From a virus: 34,576 nucleotides of DNA. The stretch's first letter is position 1. Every line of letters begins with the position of its first letter. A model generated the notes under the pieces. The model was not told the origin of the DNA. It saw only the letters and a list, made by a program, of their open reading frames with translations, and did not search any database. The translations under genes and the position numbers were made by a program. Of this stretch, positions 22,431 to 29,953 are shown piece by piece. Location: positions 1 through 34,576 of the IMG/VR virus record IMGVR_UViG_3300047471_000386; one strand, written 5' to 3'.

Positions 22431-23924
22431 TCATTGGTTTTCGTACACACCCGAAAATGAAGTTCGATCATTGAGAGCCCAGTTGGCAAGCGCACTTTGC
22501 ACACAGTTAGCTGTTGTATTACCAGTTTTGATAGAGCATCCAGCCAACGCTGCAGTGTTATAATTAATCCCGGGTAAAGCCCCACCAGAGTTCGGAACAC
22601 TGGGCAACGTAAAGCTTATTAGGTTTGACAAAGTACCTGCGGCCGAGATGGAAAAATCAACCTCTATGTAGGTAGATTTTCCAATCATTTTGTATTTTGC
22701 AGAATTTACTATAAATGTAGCGGTACCGGTCCACGAAAAGCCTGGCGTAAATGTCTTCCAAACCCCGTCTACTGCATATGTGTTCGCCATAGTTGGCGCG
22801 GGGGCGGTGTTAGCTTCTACGAGGCCATAAAACTTGTTTGCAGTCGCAAACCCACCTGGCGCTCCAGCGTTAGCAAAGGACCCCACTTCGTATTGAAAAA
22901 AACTATTGCTCGACGGAAAACTATTGTTAGACGAGTAATCTAGCTGCATACCGACTCCGCCGCCGGAAAATCCAGATACAGCTAAATTATCAAAGGCATT
23001 GCTGTCACACACAGCAAGGTAAACACCAAAGTTTGCTACGCCGCCGGGAGTACGCACAAACACGTTGGAGAACGTATTATAATCGGTATCGGAAGTTCCA
23101 CCGGCATCTCCCGTCAGCACTATACCTTTAGCCGCAGCGATGGCGGGAACTAAGATCGATAGGTTTGTCCAATTATTGTGGAGACTATCGACCTTGCCAA
23201 CTCCACTATACCCTCCTATTGGATTAGAGGTAGAAGCAATTGCATTTCCTCCGAAATTCTGCAATGTCAAGTCCGAACAGCTACCAAACGAAGCTGAGGT
23301 AACAAGGATTCCATTTAGGCCCGCTGTGGATACCCCATCAAGAAACAGGTTTCGAATACCCCAGCCGGATAGGGGTCCATTGATCAAAATCATACTTGTA
23401 GATGTTCCGCCGGCCCACGTTAATTTAGGGCCGTTCGTGGTGGTATAACCGTTGAAGAATGGAGATGCTGTAGAAGCGTTTGGGTCGCCTGCCCCGAGTA
23501 AAACAACGCCGCTACGTGTCGAGACAGCTGAAGTCGTTCCGTTTCCTATGCTAAGCGGAGAACTAACCTTATAATTACCGACAGGAAACAACACAGTGCC
23601 GCCACTGGCGGTTAGTGAGTTTATAGCATTTTGAATCGCAGTGGTACTATCCGAAACCCCGGTAGGATCTGCTCCAAAATCCTTAACATTTACCGCAAAA
23701 TCGTTGATGTTGGTGCTGGTGGTGATCGTCGATACCCGTACATATTGCGAATCAATCACCCCCATTGAAATCAAATCAGCGAACGTCACAGCCCCCGCCG
23801 GCTTGTTCACCGCACCGCGTTGCTGGGTAAGTGTCTCAAGCATCTGCTTCATGGCCTGGCACGCATCGCGCAAGCTATCGACTGTGTTTCCAATATCCGG
23901 GATCGCGGCGAATTTATTAGACAC
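22431..23924 (-). CDS. Tailspike with beta-helix (pectate-lyase-like) domain
   Basis: The 497-aa product starts at GTG 23924 with AAGGAG seven bases upstream. The N-terminal ~65 residues (MSNKFAAIPDIGNTVDSLRD, ETLTQQRGAVNKP, VTFADLISMGVID) form the virion-binding part. Then VKDFGADPTGVSDSTTAIQN and GGTVLFPVGNYKVSSPL mark the start of a Pectate_lyase_3 type right-handed beta-helix. Later repeats are rich in Asn, Gly and Ser. Such spikes bind and often cleave capsule or O-antigen. Base composition here is more AT-rich than in neighbouring genes, in line with exchange of receptor-binding modules. Confidence 0.8.
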   Translation of the reverse strand: MSNKFAAIPDIGNTVDSLRDACQAMKQMLETLTQQRGAVNKPAGAVTFADLISMGVIDSQYVRVSTITTSTNINDFAVNVKDFGADPTGVSDSTTAIQNAINSLTASGGTVLFPVGNYKVSSPLSIGNGTTSAVSTRSGVVLLGAGDPNASTASPFFNGYTTTNGPKLTWAGGTSTSMILINGPLSGWGIRNLFLDGVSTAGLNGILVTSASFGSCSDLTLQNFGGNAIASTSNPIGGYSGVGKVDSLHNNWTNLSILVPAIAAAKGIVLTGDAGGTSDTDYNTFSNVFVRTPGGVANFGVYLAVCDSNAFDNLAVSGFSGGGVGMQLDYSSNNSFPSSNSFFQYEVGSFANAGAPGGFATANKFYGLVEANTAPAPTMANTYAVDGVWKTFTPGFSWTGTATFIVNSAKYKMIGKSTYIEVDFSISAAGTLSNLISFTLPSVPNSGGALPGINYNTAALAGCSIKTGNTTANCVQSALANWALNDRTSFSGVYENQ

Positions 23925-25665
23925 TGGCCAGCTCCTTAGCGGTGGTGGCCATCTGCACGGAGTAGATATCCAGCTTGGATGTAATCACGATCTGGTGGAA
24001 GTCAGCCGTATACCCCGAGGGCAGCTTCATGAGTTCGCCCGAAGTAACAATATTTCTTGTGAAGACTAAGTTACCATCGGCGTAGAGCTGCACCGTTCCG
24101 TAGTCCACGCCGGGGCCGCCCAACACCACACCTACCGGAACTCCGAAGTATATCCTGAGCGCCTGGAAATTCTTTTTTTGGCTCGTCTGGATTATTTTGG
24201 ACTTCCAAATGTAAGTGTCAACGGCTGGGGGGACGCCGGAAATATCGAACCAATTAAGGTTACCATTTCGTACGATGAGTACTTCACCGGTCCACGTATC
24301 GTTATAAACGTTCTGCGCCGGCTGGGCGTTCGTAAGGATGCTCAGCGCTAGGCGTTGATCCTTGGGGTATATGAGCATGCCAGTTGTAGCACCGGCGTTG
24401 TCCGTCTGAGCGAATGCGGTAGTCTCGAACGCGGTTGTTTCGAATACGCCAGAGCGCTGGCTACCGAACGCATAATACGCATCGCCAAGCTTGGCAGCGC
24501 GCAAGGTGCTGGTATTAAACAACGTATTCCACTCGTCCTTGCGGATCATGGCGCGGGTGACGTTCACCGCCACGCCCTGCGCTACAAGGATCAGGCCATT
24601 AGGCGATGTGTAGTACACGCCATCCGTAGTCGAGACTATGCTGGCTCGCGACGTGCAGGGCTCCAGCGCCGATAGCTTGGCGCTGGTTACGACAGTCGGG
24701 TGCGAGCCCGTCATCGCTACCGGGTATCCCTGCGTACACACAATAAGCGTTTGGCCTACAACGCCTAGCCCTACCACTGTGAACTCGACAGCGACGGTAT
24801 AAGCGGCAGGCCACGCATGCGGCCTGTAAGGCTCACAAAACCAAACTTCGTTCTTCCTAAACCCGGCAATCATGCCGTTGGGCATTTGAGTCAAGCCTTG
24901 GAGGTCCGTAGGCGGCGCTGTCCATGTAGTGCTTGGTAGTATGGGTTGAAGGACTGCAGCTGAGTCGGGGGCTGTGTCTGCGAATGTCAATGTGCCGATG
25001 GATAGCCCCGTCCAGACGTTATAAAAGCTTGTTACACCATTGGACGCAGTGACGGTACGGTAGACATTAGTGCTAGCTAGATTGCGATCAGTGCCGTTGG
25101 TGTCGTTGGCCGCAGCGGCAGTCATCGTCAGCGTCCACGTGCCATCTGGGTGGCCCGTAGCAGTCACCGGCGGAGCCGGCGGCCCTTCTTCGCCGTAAGC
25201 ACTAACCCATGTATACGTATAGCTTCTGGTAACGTTTGCGGCGGAACCGCCAGAAATACCTAGTGTTCCAGCGACCGGCGACGGAATACCCAACTTCAAC
25301 GCGTTAGTGGCAGCTATAATTCGCGCTTCGGTGTTGTATTGCGGCACCTGGGTAGGCGACGCGAAATAGTACCTCTTGAACGTATCGTTTACTACAGGCG
25401 CTTTAATAATGTCCGTATCAGCGTCCGCAAACTCCAACCAATATGACACCGAAATATGCTGAATGTCCGGCTGGCTGATCGGTATACGGTAGACTTTTAA
25501 AGTGCCACCAGAGTTAGCACGTAGCACCTTGGGGGTGTGCGTCGCCGTAAGCGCGCCGTTGTTTAGCCAAGTGTTTTCCGCATACGCAGAGTTGGGGTCC
25601 GGCAAAAGACGGTCGTCAATTGCCGGGACCATACCCCCAAACGACGTAGTGCGGAAAGCGACCAC
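23917..25665 (-). CDS. Phage tail/neck structural protein (582 aa)
   Basis: Start at GTG 25665 with AAGGA eight bases upstream. The N-terminus (FGGMVPAIDDRLLPDPNSAY and AENTWLNNGALTA) matches a podovirus protein type placed just before tailspike genes. It includes fibronectin-like stretches (RSYTYTWVSAYGEEGPPAPP) and many beta-strands. Its role is probably the tail tube/nozzle or hub that connects adaptor to spike; I cannot name the family. Its end overlaps the tailspike start by eight bases. A half palindrome (VTSG) occurs near 24040-24052. Confidence 0.6.
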   Translation of the reverse strand: MVAFRTTSFGGMVPAIDDRLLPDPNSAYAENTWLNNGALTATHTPKVLRANSGGTLKVYRIPISQPDIQHISVSYWLEFADADTDIIKAPVVNDTFKRYYFASPTQVPQYNTEARIIAATNALKLGIPSPVAGTLGISGGSAANVTRSYTYTWVSAYGEEGPPAPPVTATGHPDGTWTLTMTAAAANDTNGTDRNLASTNVYRTVTASNGVTSFYNVWTGLSIGTLTFADTAPDSAAVLQPILPSTTWTAPPTDLQGLTQMPNGMIAGFRKNEVWFCEPYRPHAWPAAYTVAVEFTVVGLGVVGQTLIVCTQGYPVAMTGSHPTVVTSAKLSALEPCTSRASIVSTTDGVYYTSPNGLILVAQGVAVNVTRAMIRKDEWNTLFNTSTLRAAKLGDAYYAFGSQRSGVFETTAFETTAFAQTDNAGATTGMLIYPKDQRLALSILTNAQPAQNVYNDTWTGEVLIVRNGNLNWFDISGVPPAVDTYIWKSKIIQTSQKKNFQALRIYFGVPVGVVLGGPGVDYGTVQLYADGNLVFTRNIVTSGELMKLPSGYTADFHQIVITSKLDIYSVQMATTAKELASV

Positions 25666-25677
25666 TTATGATTTCCT

Positions 25678-26019
25678 TTACACCGACCTGGCGTTCTGCT
25701 GCGCCGGCGTCCAGTTGAACCCCGGAACGTGCGTGGAGTCGCGCTTCACGATCTCTTCGGGGGGCTCAGTAGGAGCCGGGGGGTTGCCCGCTAGCGCGGC
25801 AGCTCTGCTTTCGGCGTGACGCCTCAATGCCTCGCGACCGGCTTCCATCTCCAGGAGGGTTTCCTTGGGGAGGATAGGCGGCGGCGGGACTGGGCCAAAG
25901 TAATCGTCCTCGATCATGCTAAGCTGCTTGGGCTCCGCACGCGTGACGATAGTAACCTTCGGGGTTACTTCTTTGTCGGTGGGCGTAAACGTCTTTTGTT
26001 TGATCGGCGCGTTAGCCAT
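25678..26019 (-). CDS. Hypothetical Pro-rich late protein (113 aa)
   Basis: ATG 26019 is preceded by CACGAGGTAAATA, giving GAGG as ribosome site, and overlaps the previous stop (TAATG). The N-terminus (KQKTFTPTDKEVTPKVTIVT) contains a palindrome copy (25952-25968) read as V-T-P-K-V-T. The rest is Pro/Glu-rich with a short helix (ETLLEMEAGREALRRHAESR). It looks largely disordered. It is probably a minor virion or assembly protein; no family recognised. Confidence 0.6.
   Translation of the reverse strand: MANAPIKQKTFTPTDKEVTPKVTIVTRAEPKQLSMIEDDYFGPVPPPPILPKETLLEMEAGREALRRHAESRAAALAGNPPAPTEPPEEIVKRDSTHVPGFNWTPAQQNARSV
25952..25968. repeat. Dispersed palindrome copy 9
   Basis: GTAACCTTCGGGGTTAC in the 113-aa Pro-rich gene is read V-T-P-K-V-T near the N-terminus. 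Confidence 0.75.
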
Positions 26020-26201
26020 TATTTACCTCGTGGTTTTGAGTTAGTGGACGATGTGGCAGCCGGCTTTGCGCCGGCATCTTTTCTGCTTGATCCCCCTTGG
26101 GTAACGCCCAACACAGGGTGTTTCTCGCTGTGCTTGATAGCTGCGCCAAACGTAACAAACGCACTTTCATCTCTGGGCCAACCGAACGGCTTCGTATTCA
26201 T
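26019..26201 (-). CDS. Small hypothetical protein (60 aa)
   Basis: The start at ATG 26201 overlaps the preceding TAA (TAATG) and has GGGGG five bases upstream; an in-frame ATG four codons earlier (26213) is possible. The product begins MNTKPFGWPRDESAFVTFGA and ends in a Ser/Lys/Pro-rich polar tail. No membrane segment is seen and no family is recognised. Confidence 0.5.
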   Translation of the reverse strand: MNTKPFGWPRDESAFVTFGAAIKHSEKHPVLGVTQGGSSRKDAGAKPAATSSTNSKPRGK

Positions 26202-26491
26202 TAATGCCCCCATAACGGTTTTAGCATATCACGTCCAATAGATAACATCATGGCCGCTAAACCCCCTAACATAGTCAATACCCACACAGCGCCTTTACCC
26301 TTGGATAACAATTCTCTTGTTTCTTGCTGGCTAACACTTATGACTGCCATATCAATCGCGTGTTTTTCCCGCATCTCCTTAAGCTTGTCCGTAGTTTCTT
26401 TCTTATGCTCTTCCAATCGCCCAGCCAAATGGCTTACGTCGCTTTTAAGCTCTATAACGAGATCGCTTAAGCGACGTATATCCTCAGTCAT
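26201..26491 (-). CDS. Coiled-coil plus one-helix membrane protein (96 aa)
   Basis: Residues 1-60 form a charged coiled coil (RLSDLVIELKSDVSHLAGRL, EEHKKETTDKLKEMREK). Residues ~69-86 are a membrane helix (VWVLTMLGGLAAMMLSIG). This N-in coiled coil with C-terminal anchor resembles XhlA/holin-accessory proteins. It directly abuts the holin candidate (TAA-ATG, no gap), supporting a lysis role. It could instead be an inner-membrane spanin-like component, but no partner lipoprotein is seen. Confidence 0.65.
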   Translation of the reverse strand: MTEDIRRLSDLVIELKSDVSHLAGRLEEHKKETTDKLKEMREKHAIDMAVISVSQQETRELLSKGKGAVWVLTMLGGLAAMMLSIGRDMLKPLWGH

Positions 26492-26842
26492 TTATCCGAC
26501 CATTTTCGCAGCGGGAACGTACACAACCAGCGAAAGCAGTATATACACCTCGTTCTGATCCATCGGCATCATGTCAAAGTTGATAAGGTGCATTCTGCCT
26601 AGCTCGATACCTCCAGCATGGAGCAGCGGTGGCAGATATAGGATAAACATAAGCCACTTCGCCCACGGCAACGCAACAATCGCCGCCTTGGCGTTATTAG
26701 CTGCCGTGACCGAGTTCAGATGTGCAAGCGCCACGTCCTTGTCGGCACCGATCTCGGCTAGCTGTGCGTTACCGCGCGCACTGATCCACGCCGCTAGCGT
26801 GTTTGCCAAACCAGGTAATAGCCCAAGGAGCAGGCCGAACAT
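26492..26842 (-). CDS. Holin candidate (GTA/3-TM holin type)
   Basis: The 116-aa protein has an N-terminal hydrophobic segment (MFGLLLGLLPGLANTLAAWI), an Ala-rich amphipathic middle, a second helix around WAKWLMFILYLPPLLHAGG and a third at EVYILLSLVVYVPAAK. Three helices and the W..W....Y.PP pattern fit the 3-TM holin family described from gene-transfer agents. It would form the lesion that lets the endolysin act. It overlaps the previous gene by one base (TAATG) and abuts the next. Confidence 0.7.
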   Translation of the reverse strand: MFGLLLGLLPGLANTLAAWISARGNAQLAEIGADKDVALAHLNSVTAANNAKAAIVALPWAKWLMFILYLPPLLHAGGIELGRMHLINFDMMPMDQNEVYILLSLVVYVPAAKMVG

Positions 26843-27024
26843 TAGGTGCTCTTCTCGGGCATGAAGAAGCCGGCAGCGCCTGCAACACCAGCAACGGCGA
26901 ACATTACGTACTGTACTAAGCCAGCGTCTACGTGGACGCCCAGCCCGACTAGCATCGCCGAGATACTGGCCGCGGTGGAGGGTTCTCGCAGTCGTTCGGC
27001 CACGTACACGAAAGCCAGTTTCAT
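26842..27024 (-). CDS. Small membrane protein, holin-like (60 aa)
   Basis: ATG 27024 overlaps the upstream TGA; a GTG one codon earlier is also possible. The product has an N-terminal polar half (VAERLREPSTAASISAMLVG) and a hydrophobic C-terminal helix (LVQYVMFAVAGVAGAAGFFM) with a charged end PEKST. It may be a second holin or an antiholin, given its place in the lysis block. That role is inferred from position only. Confidence 0.6.
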   Translation of the reverse strand: MKLAFVYVAERLREPSTAASISAMLVGLGVHVDAGLVQYVMFAVAGVAGAAGFFMPEKST

Positions 27025-27197
27025 CACAGCACCTTTTTTACTTCTTTGGTAATAGCGTCCTCGGCCTTAGCCACGGTGTTCTTAGCCCCGGTGATAAGCA
27101 CCTTCTCTTCGCCTACAAAAACGTTTTGGATCTTGGGCCAAAAATACAAAAGCGCCGCACCACACACGACGCCAGCAACGAAAAACACCGGTTCCAT
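27024..27197 (-). CDS. Small one-helix membrane protein (57 aa)
   Basis: Start at ATG 27197 (MEPVFFVAGVVCGAALLYFW), with AGGAG six bases upstream; it begins one base after the endolysin stop. After the N-terminal helix comes a polar, Lys/Glu-rich helical tail (AKNTVAKAEDAITKEVKKVL). It could be a pinholin, antiholin or inner spanin-like subunit. Its place directly after the endolysin gene argues for a lysis role. Confidence 0.65.
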   Translation of the reverse strand: MEPVFFVAGVVCGAALLYFWPKIQNVFVGEEKVLITGAKNTVAKAEDAITKEVKKVL

Positions 27198-27198
27198 A

Positions 27199-28005
27199 TT
27201 ATGCTCCTGCTTTAACTGGCACGGGCATCGTGCCCGGCATGGGTTCGGTCTGGCGCTTCTCGTGCCAGGCACTGATTCGGTTTAGGGCGTATATCGCCGC
27301 AGCAATGACCGCTAGCGCTATTGCAATCGATAGGGCCGGGTGGGTCCCGATCCAATTGGCTACGCTGCCAGAAGCTACAGCTCCGCCGGCACCGGCACCC
27401 TTGATGACGTTCTTGGCGCCGGTGGGGGCTGGATGCTGCGCTTTGCCGCGGGATTGGGCGCCCTCGTCGGACGGCTGAGTGGGGGCGCCGATAGCCATCT
27501 TCTGGCTGGCTAGCTTGCCGCGCCGACAGCGGGAGCCCCAGCCGCCGCCAAAACGCGACCACGTAGATAGGCTCTTAAGGAACCGTAGGCGCTCGTCCCA
27601 AACTGCGTCGCAAAGTTGTTTCGTGTCCCGCTTACGCATCGCGGTAAGCACGTCGGTCGTAACACGCCAGTCGGTCGTGGGCATGTCACACAGCCGACGG
27701 ATGACTTTACCGGCGCGGGCTACACCGCTGTTAACGCCGTAGTCGAACAGCGCATAGTCCAACCCCGCGGGTTCGTCGTAGCCACGAGTCACGTTCCAAT
27801 AGCGTTCTTGGAAGATCTTCTTAGCCTGGTCGACTGTTAGCGCCCGCACGTCGGCTGCGGTAGCGTTAGCCTTGATGTACTGGCGCACGTCGCCAATCGT
27901 GATCCCGTATTTGGTGGGGCCACCCGGATCGCCGGCGTCGTTGCTGTAGCCGCCCTCGTCGGCCAGCACCCGCGCTAATGCATTGGGATAGTTGACTGCA
28001 GTCAT
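27199..28005 (-). CDS. GH108 endolysin with C-terminal membrane helix
   Basis: The 268-aa enzyme begins YPNALARVLADEGGYSNDAG with DPGGPTKYGIT, the glycoside hydrolase 108 (N-acetylmuramidase) signature; Glu17 is the likely catalytic residue. FDYGVNSG and WDERLRFLK match the following peptidoglycan-binding-3 region (to about residue 170). After a Gly/Ala linker, residues ~223-242 (PALSIAIALAVIAAAIYAL) form a membrane helix and then a basic tail. A membrane tether at the C-terminus is unusual for a soluble lysozyme and suggests anchoring or controlled release. The ATG overlaps the fibre stop (ATGA). Confidence 0.85.
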   Translation of the reverse strand: MTAVNYPNALARVLADEGGYSNDAGDPGGPTKYGITIGDVRQYIKANATAADVRALTVDQAKKIFQERYWNVTRGYDEPAGLDYALFDYGVNSGVARAGKVIRRLCDMPTTDWRVTTDVLTAMRKRDTKQLCDAVWDERLRFLKSLSTWSRFGGGWGSRCRRGKLASQKMAIGAPTQPSDEGAQSRGKAQHPAPTGAKNVIKGAGAGGAVASGSVANWIGTHPALSIAIALAVIAAAIYALNRISAWHEKRQTEPMPGTMPVPVKAGA

Positions 28006-28889
28006 AGCTTAATCATCATGTTGATAGTGGCACTTGGTTGGATGTTGTTGTGGGCGCCGCCGCTACCAGCTGAACCGATGCTGGTGGAGGTGGAGGTAGT
28101 GGTGACAATGTTGGCGAACCCTATGCCTGTGGCGATGTTACCGACACTGGAAGCACTCTCGGAAAGCTGAAGGCCGGGGGAGCCCGATGCCCCCGCCGCA
28201 ATATTATGGATGTGCCCAGTATCGCCAGAAGACGATACCGATACCGACGATGCCGAGTGGCTATGACTCGGCATTTCCGTCGATGTCAAAACGTGAGTCT
28301 CTTCACCAAGAGTTCCGGCTGCTCCATACGAAGTTAACCCGGTACCGGCACCGGCTATTACTAACGCGCGACTCGAAACCTTAGGTAGTTGTAGTGTTTT
28401 ACCGTTAGTGAAGTCGTTAAAAGCGTTGCCAGTACGGCCGCCACTCACCGGACAGTTAGCATCTAGGTAGATGCTATAAAAAAGCAAAAATAGCGCCTGA
28501 CAATCCGCATTTGCGCGAATGGTAGCCCCAGATCCAGCCTTTCCTATAGTGCCGTCGTTAGCGCTAATAATCCAGCCGGGATCGGCAACAGACTTATAGG
28601 TAAGTTTAACATCACCGGTAGAAGCCACAGGTATGCCGGCTGCTATGAGGGCAGCTATATCTGCAGCGGCGAGAATACTCAGCCCCTGCGTAGAAGCCGC
28701 CAGCTCCGTGGGCACGCCAGTGCCAGCAGTCGTTCGCCCAAGCACATTGCCGCCGCCCACCATGTTCAGCGTGTGCGTAGAGTTGGCCGCATTCGTCGCG
28801 GCCGTGCCCCAGTTGGACGGCTGCACGAGCGTATTGTCCACGCCGTCAGACTTGGCCGAAACGAAATTATGGGTAATCGTTACAGTCAT
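28002..28889 (-). CDS. Collar-type tail fibre protein (295 aa)
   Basis: AAGGA precedes ATG 28889. The N-terminal ~100 residues are Ala/Thr-rich (VGGGNVLGRTTAGTG) and probably bind the tail. DVKLTYKSVADPGWIISAND leads to a phage tail-collar domain: GKTLQLPKVSSRALV, then EETHVLTSTEMPSHSHSAS and HIHNIAAG, ending GGAHNNIQPSATINMMIKL. His-rich tips of this type bind iron and form the distal fibre end. It is probably a receptor-binding or short tail fibre in addition to the tailspike. Confidence 0.8.
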   Translation of the reverse strand: MTVTITHNFVSAKSDGVDNTLVQPSNWGTAATNAANSTHTLNMVGGGNVLGRTTAGTGVPTELAASTQGLSILAAADIAALIAAGIPVASTGDVKLTYKSVADPGWIISANDGTIGKAGSGATIRANADCQALFLLFYSIYLDANCPVSGGRTGNAFNDFTNGKTLQLPKVSSRALVIAGAGTGLTSYGAAGTLGEETHVLTSTEMPSHSHSASSVSVSSSGDTGHIHNIAAGASGSPGLQLSESASSVGNIATGIGFANIVTTTSTSTSIGSAGSGGAHNNIQPSATINMMIKL

Positions 28890-28898
28890 TGGTCGTCC

Positions 28899-29525
28899 TT
28901 ACACCGGCCCTAGCCAGGGCTGCGTACGTCTTGTTTGGAATCCGCGGGGGTACTTCCAGCGCTGCCCGCCGTATATATTCTGGTGCCGCACCTCAACAGA
29001 CGCCTTGGCTATGGCGGCCTGGAAGCGCTTAAGGAAGTACACCGCCAGCGTAGTGTTCGAGTACGGCTTGGCATTCTGTGCCATTAGCCGCCCAGTCACA
29101 CCCTCGGTAAGATCGTTGTTATATTTAGACGCGATCCACGTAGGGAACTGCGGGTTGGCATCAGCATCGGTGGGGTCGGTGAGGACAGTGACAACAGTTA
29201 CAGTGTATGTGTCGGCCTGCTGCGGGTTTACATCCAGCGTTATAGTGCCGATAGTCTGCATATTCCCATTGCGCTGAGTTTTGTCGCTAGCCTTAATATT
29301 AATAAGGCGATGTATACTGCATGGTGTTACGGGAGGCGCAGGAAGCGTATAAATATTTGTCGTGCTAACAACAGGTAGTGCGATATCCTGCTGCCATATA
29401 TTCGATTCCTGCAGAAACTCGTTTACAGCGCCGTAGTATTCCCAACGAATGGCATTATCCAAGGCGCCGGGGCAGCGCACCCGCACTGTGTTCAATAGCC
29501 TAGTTACGTCGGGGCTATCAGTCAT
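28899..29525 (-). CDS. Head-tail adaptor-like protein (208 aa)
   Basis: ATG 29525 overlaps the previous stop (TAATG). The protein has alternating helix/strand with VRCPGALDNAIRWEYYGAVN, a Thr/Val-rich middle (TYTVTVVTVLTDPTDADANP) and a conserved-looking end (QNIYGGQRWKYPRGF). By order after the capsid protein and the 116-aa protein it is likely part of the neck (adaptor or tail-tube A role). No firm family assignment. Confidence 0.6.
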   Translation of the reverse strand: MTDSPDVTRLLNTVRVRCPGALDNAIRWEYYGAVNEFLQESNIWQQDIALPVVSTTNIYTLPAPPVTPCSIHRLINIKASDKTQRNGNMQTIGTITLDVNPQQADTYTVTVVTVLTDPTDADANPQFPTWIASKYNNDLTEGVTGRLMAQNAKPYSNTTLAVYFLKRFQAAIAKASVEVRHQNIYGGQRWKYPRGFQTRRTQPWLGPV

Positions 29526-29875
29526 TATGCCTTAACCCCGGTTAGGTGTTCGTGCCACAGCCCCATGAACTCCGCAGCGCGCGGGTCCTGCGTGTTCTCT
29601 TCGTCTCGGATTTGGGCTTGGGCGCACATGTAATACACGAACGCCATACGAAACATGTTATCGACCGGCACGGAGGTGCTATCGTTGGCTACGAAAAACG
29701 GCAGTGTCGCAAAAGCAGGAAGAAACAGATCCGGCCGAAGCCGGCGCGCATCAAGGAACGCGCTGTTTAGGGCGTCCAGCAAATCCGCGTCGGGGTAGCG
29801 GAACGGGACTACCGCATCCTGAAGGAGTACCCGGGCGCGCGATATGTAGTTGGCGACAGTATCGAGCGCGGCCAT
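29525..29875 (-). CDS. Adaptor-type protein resembling DUF6682 (116 aa)
   Basis: ATG 29875 is preceded by TTTCGAGGTAAC, so the ribosome site (GAGG) lies in a palindrome copy (29876-29892). ISRARVLLQDAVVPFRYPDA and DLLDALNSAFLDARRLRPDL form the helical start typical of a small phage connector family (DUF6682-like). YYMCAQAQIRDEENTQDPRA near the end is also family-like. It probably docks under the portal. Confidence 0.65.
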   Translation of the reverse strand: MAALDTVANYISRARVLLQDAVVPFRYPDADLLDALNSAFLDARRLRPDLFLPAFATLPFFVANDSTSVPVDNMFRMAFVYYMCAQAQIRDEENTQDPRAAEFMGLWHEHLTGVKA

Positions 29876-29892
29876 GTTACCTCGAAAGTAAG
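29876..29892. repeat. Dispersed palindrome copy 10 (at a start codon)
   Basis: GTTACCTCGAAAGTAAG lies immediately before the ATG of the 116-aa adaptor gene and supplies its ribosome site (CGAGGTAAC). Confidence 0.65.
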
Positions 29893-29953
29893 TTTAGGAG
29901 GGACTGGCCTTGGCATCCAGCTGTACCAGCCCCAACAACTTCTCAAGGACTAC

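Noticed and set aside
29893-29953. Terminator after the major capsid gene
   Set aside because: A weak stem (GGGCTGG with CCAGTCC, one G-U pair) can be drawn on the - strand, but the loop is long and no T-run follows.
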